This document shows, piece after piece, positions 44,258 through 53,354 of a stretch of 64,000 bases of DNA. A program made the translations under genes and the position numbers. The DNA comes from Cupriavidus pauculus (lineage in GTDB: Bacteria; Pseudomonadota; Gammaproteobacteria; Burkholderiales; Burkholderiaceae): positions 1 to 64,000 of the forward strand of contig NZ_BPUO01000019.1 of NCBI RefSeq assembly GCF_022179805.1, given 5' to 3'. The first letter of the stretch is position 1; each line of letters begins with the position of its first letter. The notes beneath the pieces were generated by a model. That model did no database searches. It was not told the DNA's origin and saw only the letters and a list, made by a program, of their open reading frames with translations.

Positions 44258-45205
44258 ATGCGTCAGCCCAAGATCGTCGTAGTCGGCGCGGGACTGGTTG
44301 GCGGCTCTGCGGCCCTGTTTGCGGCGGTGGCCATCCCGAGCGCGGAAGTTGTCATCATAGACCTGGAGCGAATCCGGGCCGAAGGGCAGGCGCTGGACCT
44401 CGCCCACTCCGCGGCATTCTGGGGAAACAATCGCTTCTATGCGGGCAATTATGAAGACGCGCAAGATGCGGACGTAGTCGTCATTACCGCAGGCGCCGGC
44501 GTGAAGCCAGGACAGACCCGCCTGGACCTGGCCAAGACCAATGCCGCCATCGCGACAGAAATCGTCGACCGCATCGCCCCGCTGGCCCCGGAGGCAATCT
44601 ACGTCATCGCGACCAACCCCTGCGATGTGTTGGCTGGTGTCGTCTTTGACCGCCTACGCTGCGCGCGGGAGCGCATCATCAGCACCGGCACGTCGCTCGA
44701 CACCGGACGCCTGCGGTCACTGCTCTCTGAGCGTCTTGGCATCGTGGCACCCGGCATTCACGCCTACGTTATCGGTGAACACGGCGAATCCGCAGTGATC
44801 GTGTGGTCCGGCGCAACGGTCTCCGGCATGCCCCTCGAAACGTTTCTCTCAAGGACCGGCAAGGAGTTAGGGCCTGCCAGCCGCGACCTCATCCTGCGCT
44901 CCGTGCATGAGGCCGCCAAGCTCATCAAGGAAGGCAAGGGCGCCACCCACTATGGCATCGCCAGTGCGATTGGGCGGATTTGCCAAGCCATCGTCCACAA
45001 CACCGACCTCATCCTCACGGTCGGCACTGTGCATCCCGAAGTCGAAGGCGTACCGGAGGTATGCCTGTCGCTGCCGATGGTGGTCAATGGCAGCGGAGCG
45101 CAGCTACTGGCTTATCCGGAACTCAATCCAGCCGAGCGCGAAGGCCTGCGGCGCAGTGCGCGCATCGTCAAGGAGGCAACCGACAGCGTACTTATAAACC
45201 GATAA
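44258..45205 (+). CDS. L-lactate/malate dehydrogenase family 2-hydroxyacid dehydrogenase
   Basis: 315 residues; the ATG at 44258 has ATAGGAGAGG upstream. Rossmann motif IVVVGAGLVGGSAAL; Asp35 (VVIIDLE) predicts NAD. Catalytic residues Arg88 (GQTRLDL), Asp148/Arg151 (SLDTGRLR) and His175 (IGEHGES) are present. The specificity-loop residue that is Gln in lactate and Arg in malate dehydrogenases aligns to Val82 (AGAGVKPGQTR), so the substrate is unclear and may be a less polar 2-hydroxyacid. It lies between the DASS transporter and a LuxR regulator. Confidence 0.9.
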   Translation: MRQPKIVVVGAGLVGGSAALFAAVAIPSAEVVIIDLERIRAEGQALDLAHSAAFWGNNRFYAGNYEDAQDADVVVITAGAGVKPGQTRLDLAKTNAAIATEIVDRIAPLAPEAIYVIATNPCDVLAGVVFDRLRCARERIISTGTSLDTGRLRSLLSERLGIVAPGIHAYVIGEHGESAVIVWSGATVSGMPLETFLSRTGKELGPASRDLILRSVHEAAKLIKEGKGATHYGIASAIGRICQAIVHNTDLILTVGTVHPEVEGVPEVCLSLPMVVNGSGAQLLAYPELNPAEREGLRRSARIVKEATDSVLINR

Positions 45206-45901
45206 CGCAGGCTCAAGGCTCTCTTTGCTCGCCCCCTCGTCGTCGCGGCCGGCATGTACCCCGGTCGCGCTTGACCGATTTCGTCAGCCTCGTGCGTCCA
45301 GAATGGTCCGGACTTCCGGCGTTCACACATTCTCGCTGAATGGCTGCAAAGGGTCGGAGGCAGCCAACCCAACAACACCTCTAATCACGATATTGGATGC
45401 GGCGCAGTTTCGTTTCTGCTTTCCGTTGGCCCGATCGTACAAAAGTCCCGAGACGCTCCCTAGGAATAACAGCGATCTGATCGCAAGCACCGCGCTTTCA
45501 TGTAGGCAGAAATGCTTGGTCTGTCGACCAGCCATCTCCAATTCGCGCGCCAAGGGCGATCTGAGCTGCAAAGTCGTGACGCGCGGCGCCATGCCCCGCT
45601 AGGCCAACTTCAAAACACCAAGAGCTCACTGATCCTGCCAACTGGGCACGCGATCCGCTTCAGAAGAGCCTTAAACGTCTCCTTGCGACTTAGAATTGAA
45701 TACGTTCTTCAGTCCCGCCCTCAACATGTTGCATGGACACAACCGAACAGATCCCCTGTAAGCGGGGGCTGTGAGTCGAGGCACGCGGGGTTCTGCTACG
45801 CTTGCCTGACTGCCACGGGCTAGCAAAGATGGCAGACGCATCTGGCCAGGGAAAGCCTCTTCATATTTGCTTTCGAAGCGGGTATCAGTCACACGGGGAG
45901 C
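45206..45901. other. intergenic, no gene seen
   Basis: About 700 bases. Short frames on both strands lack ribosome sites. The promoter of the LuxR-type gene should lie at the right end. Confidence 0.4.
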
Positions 45902-46993
45902 GTGACGTTGTCATCGATATCGTTTGGCCGCGCCATGGACGCGGTGGCCTCTATTGGCGAAGAGAATCCGCCGTGGGCCGACATTCTCCATGCCTCTCGC
46001 GACCTCGTGGGAGCAGATTCCGGATCGCTGATCATGTTTGACGGCGAAGGCGACCTCCTGCATGTCGCCCAGGTCGGCTTGGCGCAGGATACGGTCACCG
46101 CCTATTCGACGCACTATCACCGGCTCGACATGCTGGCACACGTCGCCATGCGGCAGGACGCCGGCAACTGGCTGGACAGCGACGAAGCGCTGCCACGGCA
46201 GGCGCTGCTGCGTTCCGAGTTTTATTCGGACTACCTGGCGCCGCACCGGCAGGCGCAGATTCTCGCACTGATGATCGAGCGGAACGAGCGCGGCCTATGC
46301 GCCATGAGCTTCCAGCGTTCAAGCGTTGAGCAAGGTGCCCGCCAACGTCTGGCTTCCGGCGAAGCAGGTATTTTCGTCGGCGCCTTCCAGCAAGCACTGG
46401 CAGCTAGGCAAAGGGACCAGACGACGGCGCTGCACGCGCTGGACAACACCTTTGGTGCCATGGGCGAAGGCGTCTGCCTGGTGAATGCCCAGGGCATGGT
46501 CGCCCACCAGTCCGCGTCCTGCGCCGGACTGCTCGACGATCGACAGGGCCTGCACGTTCGGCATGGCCACCTTCATCATCGCAATGCGATGATCCGCTGC
46601 TACCTGCTACGCCAGATCGAAAGCACGTTGTGCACGGGCGAGCGGACGAAATGCATCGTCAAGCTGGGCTGGGGCGAGGCGCTTGCGCTGGATATCACCC
46701 GTGCGTCTCGCCAGTGGACCCTCGTCGGGTCGCCGCTCGCGCTGGTCAGGATGACCCACAAGACCGTCGACACCGCCGTGGACACGGATGCGCTGATGTC
46801 CGCCTTCTCACTCACGCCCGCCGAAGCACGCGTACTGGCCGGCCTGGCCGCCGGCCATTCGCCGACCGAGTATGCCGAGACTAACGGCGTCGCGGAAAGC
46901 ACCGTGCGCAAGCAGGTGGCCACCTTGAAAGACAAGCTCGACTGCCGTCGCACGGTCGACCTGGTTCGCCTGGCGCTTCTGGCACAACGCTAA
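45902..46993 (+). CDS. LuxR-type helix-turn-helix regulator
   Basis: 363 residues from a GTG at 45902 or a TTG at 45908 (GGGGAG seven bases upstream of the latter). The C-terminal HTH is FSLTPAEARVLAGLAAGHSP followed by EYAETNGVAESTVRKQVATL and KDKLDCRRTVDLV. The N-terminal ~290 residues resemble GAF/PAS-type sensing (GADSGSLIMFDGEGDLLHVA; ALDNTFGAMGEGVCLVNAQG). No receiver domain, so it is not a response regulator. It follows the dehydrogenase and could control the dicarboxylate genes, which is inference. Confidence 0.85.
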   Translation: MTLSSISFGRAMDAVASIGEENPPWADILHASRDLVGADSGSLIMFDGEGDLLHVAQVGLAQDTVTAYSTHYHRLDMLAHVAMRQDAGNWLDSDEALPRQALLRSEFYSDYLAPHRQAQILALMIERNERGLCAMSFQRSSVEQGARQRLASGEAGIFVGAFQQALAARQRDQTTALHALDNTFGAMGEGVCLVNAQGMVAHQSASCAGLLDDRQGLHVRHGHLHHRNAMIRCYLLRQIESTLCTGERTKCIVKLGWGEALALDITRASRQWTLVGSPLALVRMTHKTVDTAVDTDALMSAFSLTPAEARVLAGLAAGHSPTEYAETNGVAESTVRKQVATLKDKLDCRRTVDLVRLALLAQR

Positions 46994-47131
46994 CGCTTCA
47001 GGGCACCGCCGGCATCCTCAGAATTGAGGATGCGCGAGCAACGCGACCTCGATACAGTCCGGCCGATCCGCGCCTGCCCTCAGAGGCAGCGCGTCACAAA
47101 AACGATCGGGTCGGCAGGTAGCGAGGAAAAA

Positions 47132-49477
47132 ATGAAGCAGAAAGTGCATTTCGGGAAGTCGGGGGGGAAGACGGTACTAATGTGTCTGCCGGTTGTCGTC
47201 GCCAGTACGGTGATGTCGCCTGCCGGCGCCACGGATTGGGCGGCGCTGCAACGCGGGTTCGAAGCGCTACGACCGCTGGCCCAGCAGATGGATCGCGACA
47301 GCGAGAACCGTCGCCGGCAACAGGAGCAGGAGGAGGCCCGCAAGGAGGCCGAGCGCCAGCGCAAACTCGCGTCAGAGGCCCAGGCAAAGTCTGCCGAGGC
47401 GCAAAGGGTGCGGGAGGATCTTGCCAGGCGAGAGGCCGCCACCCAGCGCGAGAATGCCCTGCTCTCGCCGCCGCCGGAATGGGCGCCCTACCCCGTCCTC
47501 AATCGCCGGGTGTTCGAGCGCAAGGCAACGCTTGGCCCGAATGCTGCGATTCAGGTTACCGCGAGATCCCAGGTGGCATTTTCCGACGATGGTTCGCTCG
47601 CCGCGTATGTCAATGGTCGCGGCGAGTTCGTCTTGCGGAAGCTCGCCAACGGGGAAGAACAGGTGCTCCGATCCGACTTTCCGCTGGACGACATCTATTT
47701 CTTTCAGATCCTCGGCAACCGGTTCATTGCCACCTCCGGTACGAATCCCGAGGTCTTTGACCTGACCGGCAAGTCGCTCGCAGCCTCGTACCGGCAGAGC
47801 GCAGCAATGGTCGGCAACCGCCTGGTGGTGGTGGACTATGCAAACACGGGCGGCCTGACGTCCGCATGCAAATCCGTGTCGGAATTCGATGCCAGCGGGG
47901 CGCTGCTCTCACGCGTCGATGTGTCCGCCGAAGGTTACGCCGCTTGCCACGTGAGCACGGAAAGTACTTCCCAAGTCCAATTCATCGCGCAAAGCAAGGA
48001 CAGTGGTGCCATTCATTACTACGTTGGCGGTGTCAAGGTATCGGCCGTCAACACCGCTGGCACCCACATCAGCCCGCTTGCCGATGGAATGGCTGCAGCC
48101 TACCGGTACAAGGACGCCACGTCGGAAGGCGGCGAACTCTGGGATCTTCGCGCCGCGAAGAAGCTGTGCGATCTGCCGAAGGACACCATCCTTTGGGGAA
48201 GGAAGGGGCGTCTCCTCCAGTGGAAGCCAGCGGCGGTCCTTGATCCGGCCAGTTGTGGCCTCACGAGCCTGCGCAGCGGCAATGTGACGAGCATCGATGA
48301 CGACTACGTCACCACCTTCGACGAAGATGCTGCGGCCGTCAGCATCTTCGACACCAAGGCGATGCAACTCGTCAAGCGCATCACCGTCCCGAAATCGGGC
48401 AAGATGGCGGCCCGGCGTCTCAAGGGGACCAGCACTGTCGCGGTCGGCCCCGCATATTTCGGCAACGAGAGCGGGGGCGTGACGCAGGTCTATGACATCA
48501 AGACCGGCAATCTGCTCCAGGAAGCGCCGGGCTGGTTGAACCACACTGGCGCCGTCACGTCGGACGATATCAAGGCCGACAAGAACACGGCGCGCACGAC
48601 GAAAATCTGGCGGCTACAGACGCAGACGGCCAATGCGGACTTCACGAAGTTCGTAGAGTCGCTCAAGCGGGACAAGTACGAAACGTCCGCCGAGTATCGC
48701 AAGCGCGCGGAAAAGGCTTCCTTCCCGTACCAGCTCGATATTGACGTGAAGGACTACCACGCCGACGGTTCCTACTTTGAAGCGGTATACCAGGGCGTGT
48801 CCTTCGGCGTGCCAATGCCGCCGGCCCAGGCGCGGAAGCTCGATGGCCAGGCCAGATTGACGGTGTCCGGACAGTTGCGCATGCTCGACGACGAGTTCGT
48901 TATCATGCGAAACGCGACGATTAGGACGGCGGACGGGACGACCGTCGCGGTGCCGGAGACAAAGGTACCTGCGCGACGCACGCCCTCTGGCGCCGGCGAA
49001 GCGACGCTGAAAGGCGGCATGCAGCTTGCCAGCGCGGGAGCGAATGGCGGTGCCGGGGGTGCCATGGCTGTCAAGACTGGCGGCAAGGCGGCAGGCTCAT
49101 GCACCGGCGACTTCGGCTATATGGCCTCCCAATTGCCGGCCTACACCGACAGCAACCTGGCGACAATCCGGAGCTCGCTGCTATCGCAGAACGTCATGAG
49201 CCTAGCGGCGGAACTCAAGGGGCAGGGGCGGACGGTATCGGCACTCGATGAGCCGATCGCCGAGGGAGAGCGCGTAGCCGCTGAGGCCGAGCAGACGGCC
49301 AACCAGACCCACGGCGGCAGCGGGCCGTCAAGCATCCAGCAGGCCAGGAACGGCACCCTGCCGCTGTCGTTCCAATGCACCGGCATCCACAACAGCGCGG
49401 TCTGCGCCTACATCATCAACAAGTGGTCGGCCCAGTTCTATCGCGAGGCGAAGGCCCGGCTGAGCCAGTGTGCCTGA
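47132..49477 (+). CDS. large exported protein with coiled coil and propeller-like repeats
   Basis: 781 residues; the ATG at 47132 has GCGAGG upstream. The signal peptide ends SPAGA. Residues ~40-115 are a charged coiled coil (REQEEARKEAERQRK type: NRRRQQEQEEARKEAERQRK). Then comes a ~400-residue region of WD40/propeller-like strands (QVAFSDDGSLAAYVNGRGEF; IYPLG-like turns absent) and a ~250-residue C-terminal domain with VESLKRDKYETSAEYRKRAE and three Cys pairs. Periplasmic; function unknown. Monocistronic with a terminator 237 bases downstream. Confidence 0.8.
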   Translation: MKQKVHFGKSGGKTVLMCLPVVVASTVMSPAGATDWAALQRGFEALRPLAQQMDRDSENRRRQQEQEEARKEAERQRKLASEAQAKSAEAQRVREDLARREAATQRENALLSPPPEWAPYPVLNRRVFERKATLGPNAAIQVTARSQVAFSDDGSLAAYVNGRGEFVLRKLANGEEQVLRSDFPLDDIYFFQILGNRFIATSGTNPEVFDLTGKSLAASYRQSAAMVGNRLVVVDYANTGGLTSACKSVSEFDASGALLSRVDVSAEGYAACHVSTESTSQVQFIAQSKDSGAIHYYVGGVKVSAVNTAGTHISPLADGMAAAYRYKDATSEGGELWDLRAAKKLCDLPKDTILWGRKGRLLQWKPAAVLDPASCGLTSLRSGNVTSIDDDYVTTFDEDAAAVSIFDTKAMQLVKRITVPKSGKMAARRLKGTSTVAVGPAYFGNESGGVTQVYDIKTGNLLQEAPGWLNHTGAVTSDDIKADKNTARTTKIWRLQTQTANADFTKFVESLKRDKYETSAEYRKRAEKASFPYQLDIDVKDYHADGSYFEAVYQGVSFGVPMPPAQARKLDGQARLTVSGQLRMLDDEFVIMRNATIRTADGTTVAVPETKVPARRTPSGAGEATLKGGMQLASAGANGGAGGAMAVKTGGKAAGSCTGDFGYMASQLPAYTDSNLATIRSSLLSQNVMSLAAELKGQGRTVSALDEPIAEGERVAAEAEQTANQTHGGSGPSSIQQARNGTLPLSFQCTGIHNSAVCAYIINKWSAQFYREAKARLSQCA

Positions 49478-49713
49478 TCAAGGACAGTCGATGATCCACA
49501 ACCTGCTATCGATCGGACGGCGCGTTTCGTCGCTGGTGTGCTGCGCGGCCTACTGCCTCGCTGCCAATGAAACCTTGACGCCAATCTCGGGCGATTTGCT
49601 CGTCGGCGCGGGGCCAGTGCGTATGACGACGTCGTACGCGCTCGCGCCGTAAGCTTCGGCTCGCCGAGCGTCGTTCGCTAACGCGCCGGCGCCAGTCGGC
49701 GCCCACCAGAGCA

Positions 49714-49743
49714 AACGCCCGCTGAACGCGGGCGTTGTTGTTT
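49714..49743 (+). terminator. intrinsic terminator
   Basis: Stem AACGCCCGC / GCGGGCGTT (5-base loop) followed by GTTGTTTT. It is the first terminator after the 781-residue gene. Confidence 0.75.
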
Positions 49744-50127
49744 TCGCCATCCGGCACCGGTGTCACCCGGCGCCGCTTTATCCGCGCGGGCCACGAAGCC
49801 GAACACGATGAGGTGGATCGTGGCGGGAAGCTCTCTATCGTTGCACGAGCAGCAGTGCGAATCGTTGGTTGTGGGTCACCGGATACGCAAGAACAAGAGA
49901 TGCTTCAACGCGTCACCAATGCCTGGAACCGCCGGATGAGGCGTTGATCAGGAAGGAAGTCGATGGCATGCCATCGATATGGGTCGGACCTCGGCGTCAA
50001 GTCGCTCGTGTCCGCTACCCAGGTGGTGGACAAGGCTTCTGGCGGCGGCCGACGATAGGACCTTGGTCCAATGGCAGTCGAGCACTGATCGGACTACCGT
50101 TTCCGAGGTCAACTATGGAGCAATGAC
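49744..50127. other. intergenic, no gene seen
   Basis: About 380 bases; probable promoter for the small coiled-coil gene near the right end. Frames present have no support. Confidence 0.35.
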
Positions 50128-50406
50128 ATGAAGCCTGTTGCCATCTTGGCCGCCGTGATGTTTGCAGTGTCCGCACCAGTAGCCATCGGGCAGACCACTA
50201 CCTCAGCGACTACCTCGGCGAAATCGCAGCCGCCCACCGATGAAATTGTCCACATGCGCCAGGAGATCTCTGCCGCGCGGAAGGCCTACAACACCAAGGT
50301 TTCGGAGGCAAAGAAGGTGTACGACGAGGCAAAGGCCGCCGCGGCGAAGGAGCGCGATGCAGCGATCTCAGCCGCACGTGCGAACGCGAACCAGAAGAAG
50401 TCGTAG
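50128..50406 (+). CDS. small periplasmic coiled-coil protein
   Basis: 92 residues; the ATG at 50128 has GGAG upstream. The signal peptide ends SAPVAIG-Q. The mature part is an Ala/Lys/Glu-rich helix (MRQEISAARKAYNTKVSEAK, KVYDEAKAAAAKERDAAISA) ending NANQKKS. It resembles small periplasmic helical proteins involved in envelope stress, without a firm family. Monocistronic. Confidence 0.7.
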   Translation: MKPVAILAAVMFAVSAPVAIGQTTTSATTSAKSQPPTDEIVHMRQEISAARKAYNTKVSEAKKVYDEAKAAAAKERDAAISAARANANQKKS

Positions 50407-50696
50407 AGATCCCCGCCTTGCAGGCGGCGTGCCGAACACGCTGCCTGGGCAACCGGAACTTCCTGCTCACCGCGATTCGGATACCGCTATGCGGTAACTT
50501 CTCTGCGGTCGCGTCTGAAAAATTTGCTGCCTCGATTCGATTTTCCCGCCGTGAACGCGCTGTTAATGTCAGTCTGCCATGGCTTGGGAGGGCGACACCG
50601 CCCCAACATTCACAGAGGTCGCATAGGCGGGAATAGAGACTACTATTAACAACCGCACTGCTGCGTGGGATAACAGCAACGCTGAGGGTGACCAAA

Positions 50697-51077
50697 ATGG
50701 CGAGAAGACTGAACCAACTCGCAGTGACGGCTGCGGCACTGATAGCACTGTCATTGGCGACTAACTCCCGCGCCGATGAAGTCCCGCTGATTACCGGCAA
50801 GCAGTGGACCGACTCGTCTGAACAGACAAAAAAGGCTTACCTTGTCGGTATTGCCAACGTGGTTCAGGTTGATATCGCCTATCACGAGGGCAAGCCGCCG
50901 CCCGACGGGCAAAGCATCGTTCCTCGCTTTGCAAGGGGGCTCAGGGGCCAGTCGCTCGACTCTGTGCGCCAGGGCGTGGATCGCTGGTACGCGGCGCATC
51001 CTGACCAGTTGCAGCGGCCGGTCATTGAAACGATCTGGTTCGAAATGGTTGTTCCAGGTCTGCAAACCAAGAAGTAA
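50697..51077 (+). CDS. exported hypothetical protein
   Basis: 126 residues; the ATG at 50697 has GAGGGTG upstream. The signal peptide ends ATNSRA. The mature part starts DEVPLITGKQWTDSSEQTKK, then AYLVGIANVVQVDIAYHEGK, and ends VIETIWFEMVVPGLQTKK. Frequently paired with a glycine-zipper lipoprotein gene in this group of bacteria, as here (9-base gap). Periplasmic; function unknown. Confidence 0.72.
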   Translation: MARRLNQLAVTAAALIALSLATNSRADEVPLITGKQWTDSSEQTKKAYLVGIANVVQVDIAYHEGKPPPDGQSIVPRFARGLRGQSLDSVRQGVDRWYAAHPDQLQRPVIETIWFEMVVPGLQTKK

Positions 51078-51086
51078 GGTGACGTC

Positions 51087-51317
51087 ATGAAACGACTCCA
51101 ACTGATTGGTGCAATGCTAGTGGCCGCCGGCGCAGCAGGATGCACGAATATGACTCCGCAGCAGCAAGGCACCGTGACCGGTGCGGGCATTGGTGCCGCA
51201 GCGGGTGCGGGCATCGCGGCCATTGCTGGGGGTAGTGGCTGGACTGGCGCCGCGATCGGCGCCGTAGCCGGCGGCGTAGCGGGCAACATCAAGGGAAACA
51301 AGCAGCAGCAGTGGTAG
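51087..51317 (+). CDS. glycine-zipper lipoprotein
   Basis: 76 residues, nine bases after the preceding gene. Lipobox AGAAGC gives lipidated Cys19. The rest is a glycine-zipper helix pair (GTVTGAGIGAAAGAGIAAIA, then GGSGWTGAAIGAVAGGVAGN) and a polar tail KGNKQQQW. Typical of small outer membrane or envelope lipoproteins. Second gene of a two-gene operon. Confidence 0.82.
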   Translation: MKRLQLIGAMLVAAGAAGCTNMTPQQQGTVTGAGIGAAAGAGIAAIAGGSGWTGAAIGAVAGGVAGNIKGNKQQQW

Positions 51318-51392
51318 ATTGCCCTGCCGGGTGGGCTACTACGACCTTCGCGCCTGCACGCAGTGGACTAGTCGCGGTCGGAGCCAAATATT

Positions 51393-51648
51393 GTGGACGG
51401 GTTCATTGGTGTTCATGGGCGAATACGCGTTGGACGCAATAACAGATGGAATGTGCCGTATTACCTCGACGTCGGGACCGGTTCTTCCCGATATGCGGCG
51501 CAAGCGTCTGGAGGCGCCGCAAATGCGGCAAAGTGGGGGGATGTGCAACTGAATTATCGCTACCTGACTTACCAACTCGGTAGTGGCGAACTGGTTCAAA
51601 GGCTTACCTTAAAGGGCCCCATGCTGAGTTGTCGCGCTTCGCTTCTGA
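51393..51648 (+). pseudogene. C-terminal relic of an outer membrane beta-barrel protein
   Basis: Reads FIGVHGRIRVGRNNRWNVPY, then YLDVGTGSSRYAAQASGG, KWGDVQLNYRYLTYQLGSGE and LVQRLTLKGPML. The WGDV-L-YR-L-Y pattern and G-P near the end are typical of a proteobacterial outer membrane protein family. One base slip restores VVALRF and stop at 51648, the expected barrel C-terminus. N-terminal two-thirds are missing. Confidence 0.7.
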
Positions 51649-52084
51649 ATTCCCCCACGCCATAACTTGAGCGAGCACTTCAACTCCCAGGAAAACTGCC
51701 CCTGGCGCTACCACTACAGATCGAGTGGCGTAACGTACGCGCCATTGCGAGCGCCCTCGAACCCGGCCCAGTCCGGTGTTGCTCGTACACCGGGCATGCA
51801 ACCTGTCGGTGGCGAACGACCGAGGAGGGTCGGCTACGGCCTCCTGGCTCTGACGTAGCGGCACTCGGGGCTGCCGTTGGCCGCACAGCTTTGCGTCCAA
51901 TACGTCGCCTCGCAATTGATCCTATCCCTAGATTTGGGCGCATGATGTATCGAATAACACCCGTCCCGAACGGCGCAAATCGTGGTCGCTATACCCGTCG
52001 CTTCGGCTGTCACGACCAGCATGGCTGGAACGAAACGGCCGGCGTCTTTATCCGAAGTCCACGGTGTGCGGCGATGTGGGCAGA
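51649..52084. other. intergenic, no gene seen
   Basis: About 440 bases downstream of the oxidation-module minus-strand operon. No terminator or gene I can defend. Confidence 0.35.
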
Positions 52085-52882
52085 TCACCGGCGGTCAGTT
52101 TCGGCCACCATTTGCCGATCCAGCGCCTCACGCGCACGAAGACCGTTGTCTGCGCCGACACGATCCGTCAAAACCTGAGTGACCTTCAGCAACTGCGCCG
52201 CACTTAGGCCCACGTTCATGCTTATACGCATATGCGCCCGCAACTGTGGCTCGACGCCCGCAAGGGAAGACAGCATGCCGAGGGTGGCCAGTTCCCGGCT
52301 CTGCCAGTCGAGCGTGTTGCGTTCGAAGATATCGCCGAAGAGGTGCGTCTTGAGATATTCGTCAATAGCCGGCGCGAACTCGAAGAGTGCGCCTTTGACC
52401 GGCGCACCCGACAGCTTTGTCTGATTTGCCGTGCCGGCGGCCAGTAACGCATCGCCCTTGGGAACGGGTGCGCTCGGATCATTGCCCTCTGCGTCGCGAA
52501 GTCCGCGCTGTTTGCGGGCTTGGACCACCTGCATCATTTCGCTCAGAGCGTTAAGGCTCCGAGGAAATCCGGCATAGGCGTACAGCTGAACCAGAATCTC
52601 CTTGGCATCACTGATCGTCAGACCCGCGTCCAGCCCCTCGTTCAGGACGGTATTGAGCCGCGCGATATCGCCTGCCGCCGCAAAGGCGGCGATCGGGAGG
52701 ATCGCTTGCTGGCGAGCCGTCAGGCCTGCAGACGCCGTGTTCCGGCCAGTGTTGGATGGTGTCTCGTTCATGCCCCGGGATTCCTGAGCTTGGGCAGCGC
52801 CCAGTGATACGCAAAGCGCAACCGCCAGCGCCATGACCTTGAATTGCCGGACGGAAGGCTTACCTCGCGTGGTATTGAGCAT
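52085..52882 (-). CDS. exported carboxymuconolactone-decarboxylase-like protein
   Basis: 265 residues; the ATG at 52882 (AAGGTC site) overlaps the cupin gene by 23 bases. The signal peptide ends SLGAAQA. Two CMD-type helical halves: AKEILVQLYAYAGFPRSLNA and QSRELATLGMLSSLAGVEPQ with RAHMRISMNVGLSAAQLLKV. The peroxidase-type CxxC is absent. Function is probably not the classical decarboxylase; exported CMD-like proteins often sit with cupins and MFS exporters as here. Last gene of a three-gene minus-strand operon. Confidence 0.85.
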   Translation of the reverse strand: MLNTTRGKPSVRQFKVMALAVALCVSLGAAQAQESRGMNETPSNTGRNTASAGLTARQQAILPIAAFAAAGDIARLNTVLNEGLDAGLTISDAKEILVQLYAYAGFPRSLNALSEMMQVVQARKQRGLRDAEGNDPSAPVPKGDALLAAGTANQTKLSGAPVKGALFEFAPAIDEYLKTHLFGDIFERNTLDWQSRELATLGMLSSLAGVEPQLRAHMRISMNVGLSAAQLLKVTQVLTDRVGADNGLRAREALDRQMVAETDRR

Positions 52883-53354
52883 CGGTGACCTTCTCCATCC
52901 ATATGACGTTTCTTCCCTCGACACTGCCAGTGACGGCAAGATGGCTCATGGCTGTGTCCGCCGACGCGCCATGCCAATGCTTGACACCGGGCGGGCACCA
53001 GACCACGTCACCGGCCCGAATTTCGCGGACGGGTTTTCCCCACTCCTGTGTCAGGCCTACCCCGGACAACACCACCAGGCGTTGACCTGCTGGATGGGTG
53101 TGCCAATCAGACCGGGCCGAAGGCTCAAAGGTGACGACGACGCCAGAGGCGTTGATGTGTTTGTCTGCGGGCCAGACCGGCACGACCTGCACACGACCGG
53201 TAAAGAAATCGGGAGATCCGGCCGTGGGTCGTTGCGTGCCGGCTGGCACGATCTGCTGAGCCTCGACTTGCTCGCCTGCAAACGTCGGCGTCATGACTGA
53301 GGCGGTGACCACTACGGCCACGTTCATCACCATCACTCTCTGAAGGAGCTTCAT
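52860..53354 (-). CDS. exported cupin-domain protein
   Basis: 164 residues; the ATG at 53354 has AGGAG upstream. The signal peptide ends TPTFA. Cupin motif 1 is WHTHPAGQRLVVLSG and motif 2 is PPGVKHWHGA, giving a two-His plus Glu/His metal site. A second, leaderless cupin of the same type is at 58732-59142. The gene overlaps the MFS stop codon by four bases (ATGA). Periplasmic; likely binds or isomerises a small product of the pathway. Confidence 0.87.
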   Translation of the reverse strand: MKLLQRVMVMNVAVVVTASVMTPTFAGEQVEAQQIVPAGTQRPTAGSPDFFTGRVQVVPVWPADKHINASGVVVTFEPSARSDWHTHPAGQRLVVLSGVGLTQEWGKPVREIRAGDVVWCPPGVKHWHGASADTAMSHLAVTGSVEGRNVIWMEKVTDAQYHAR

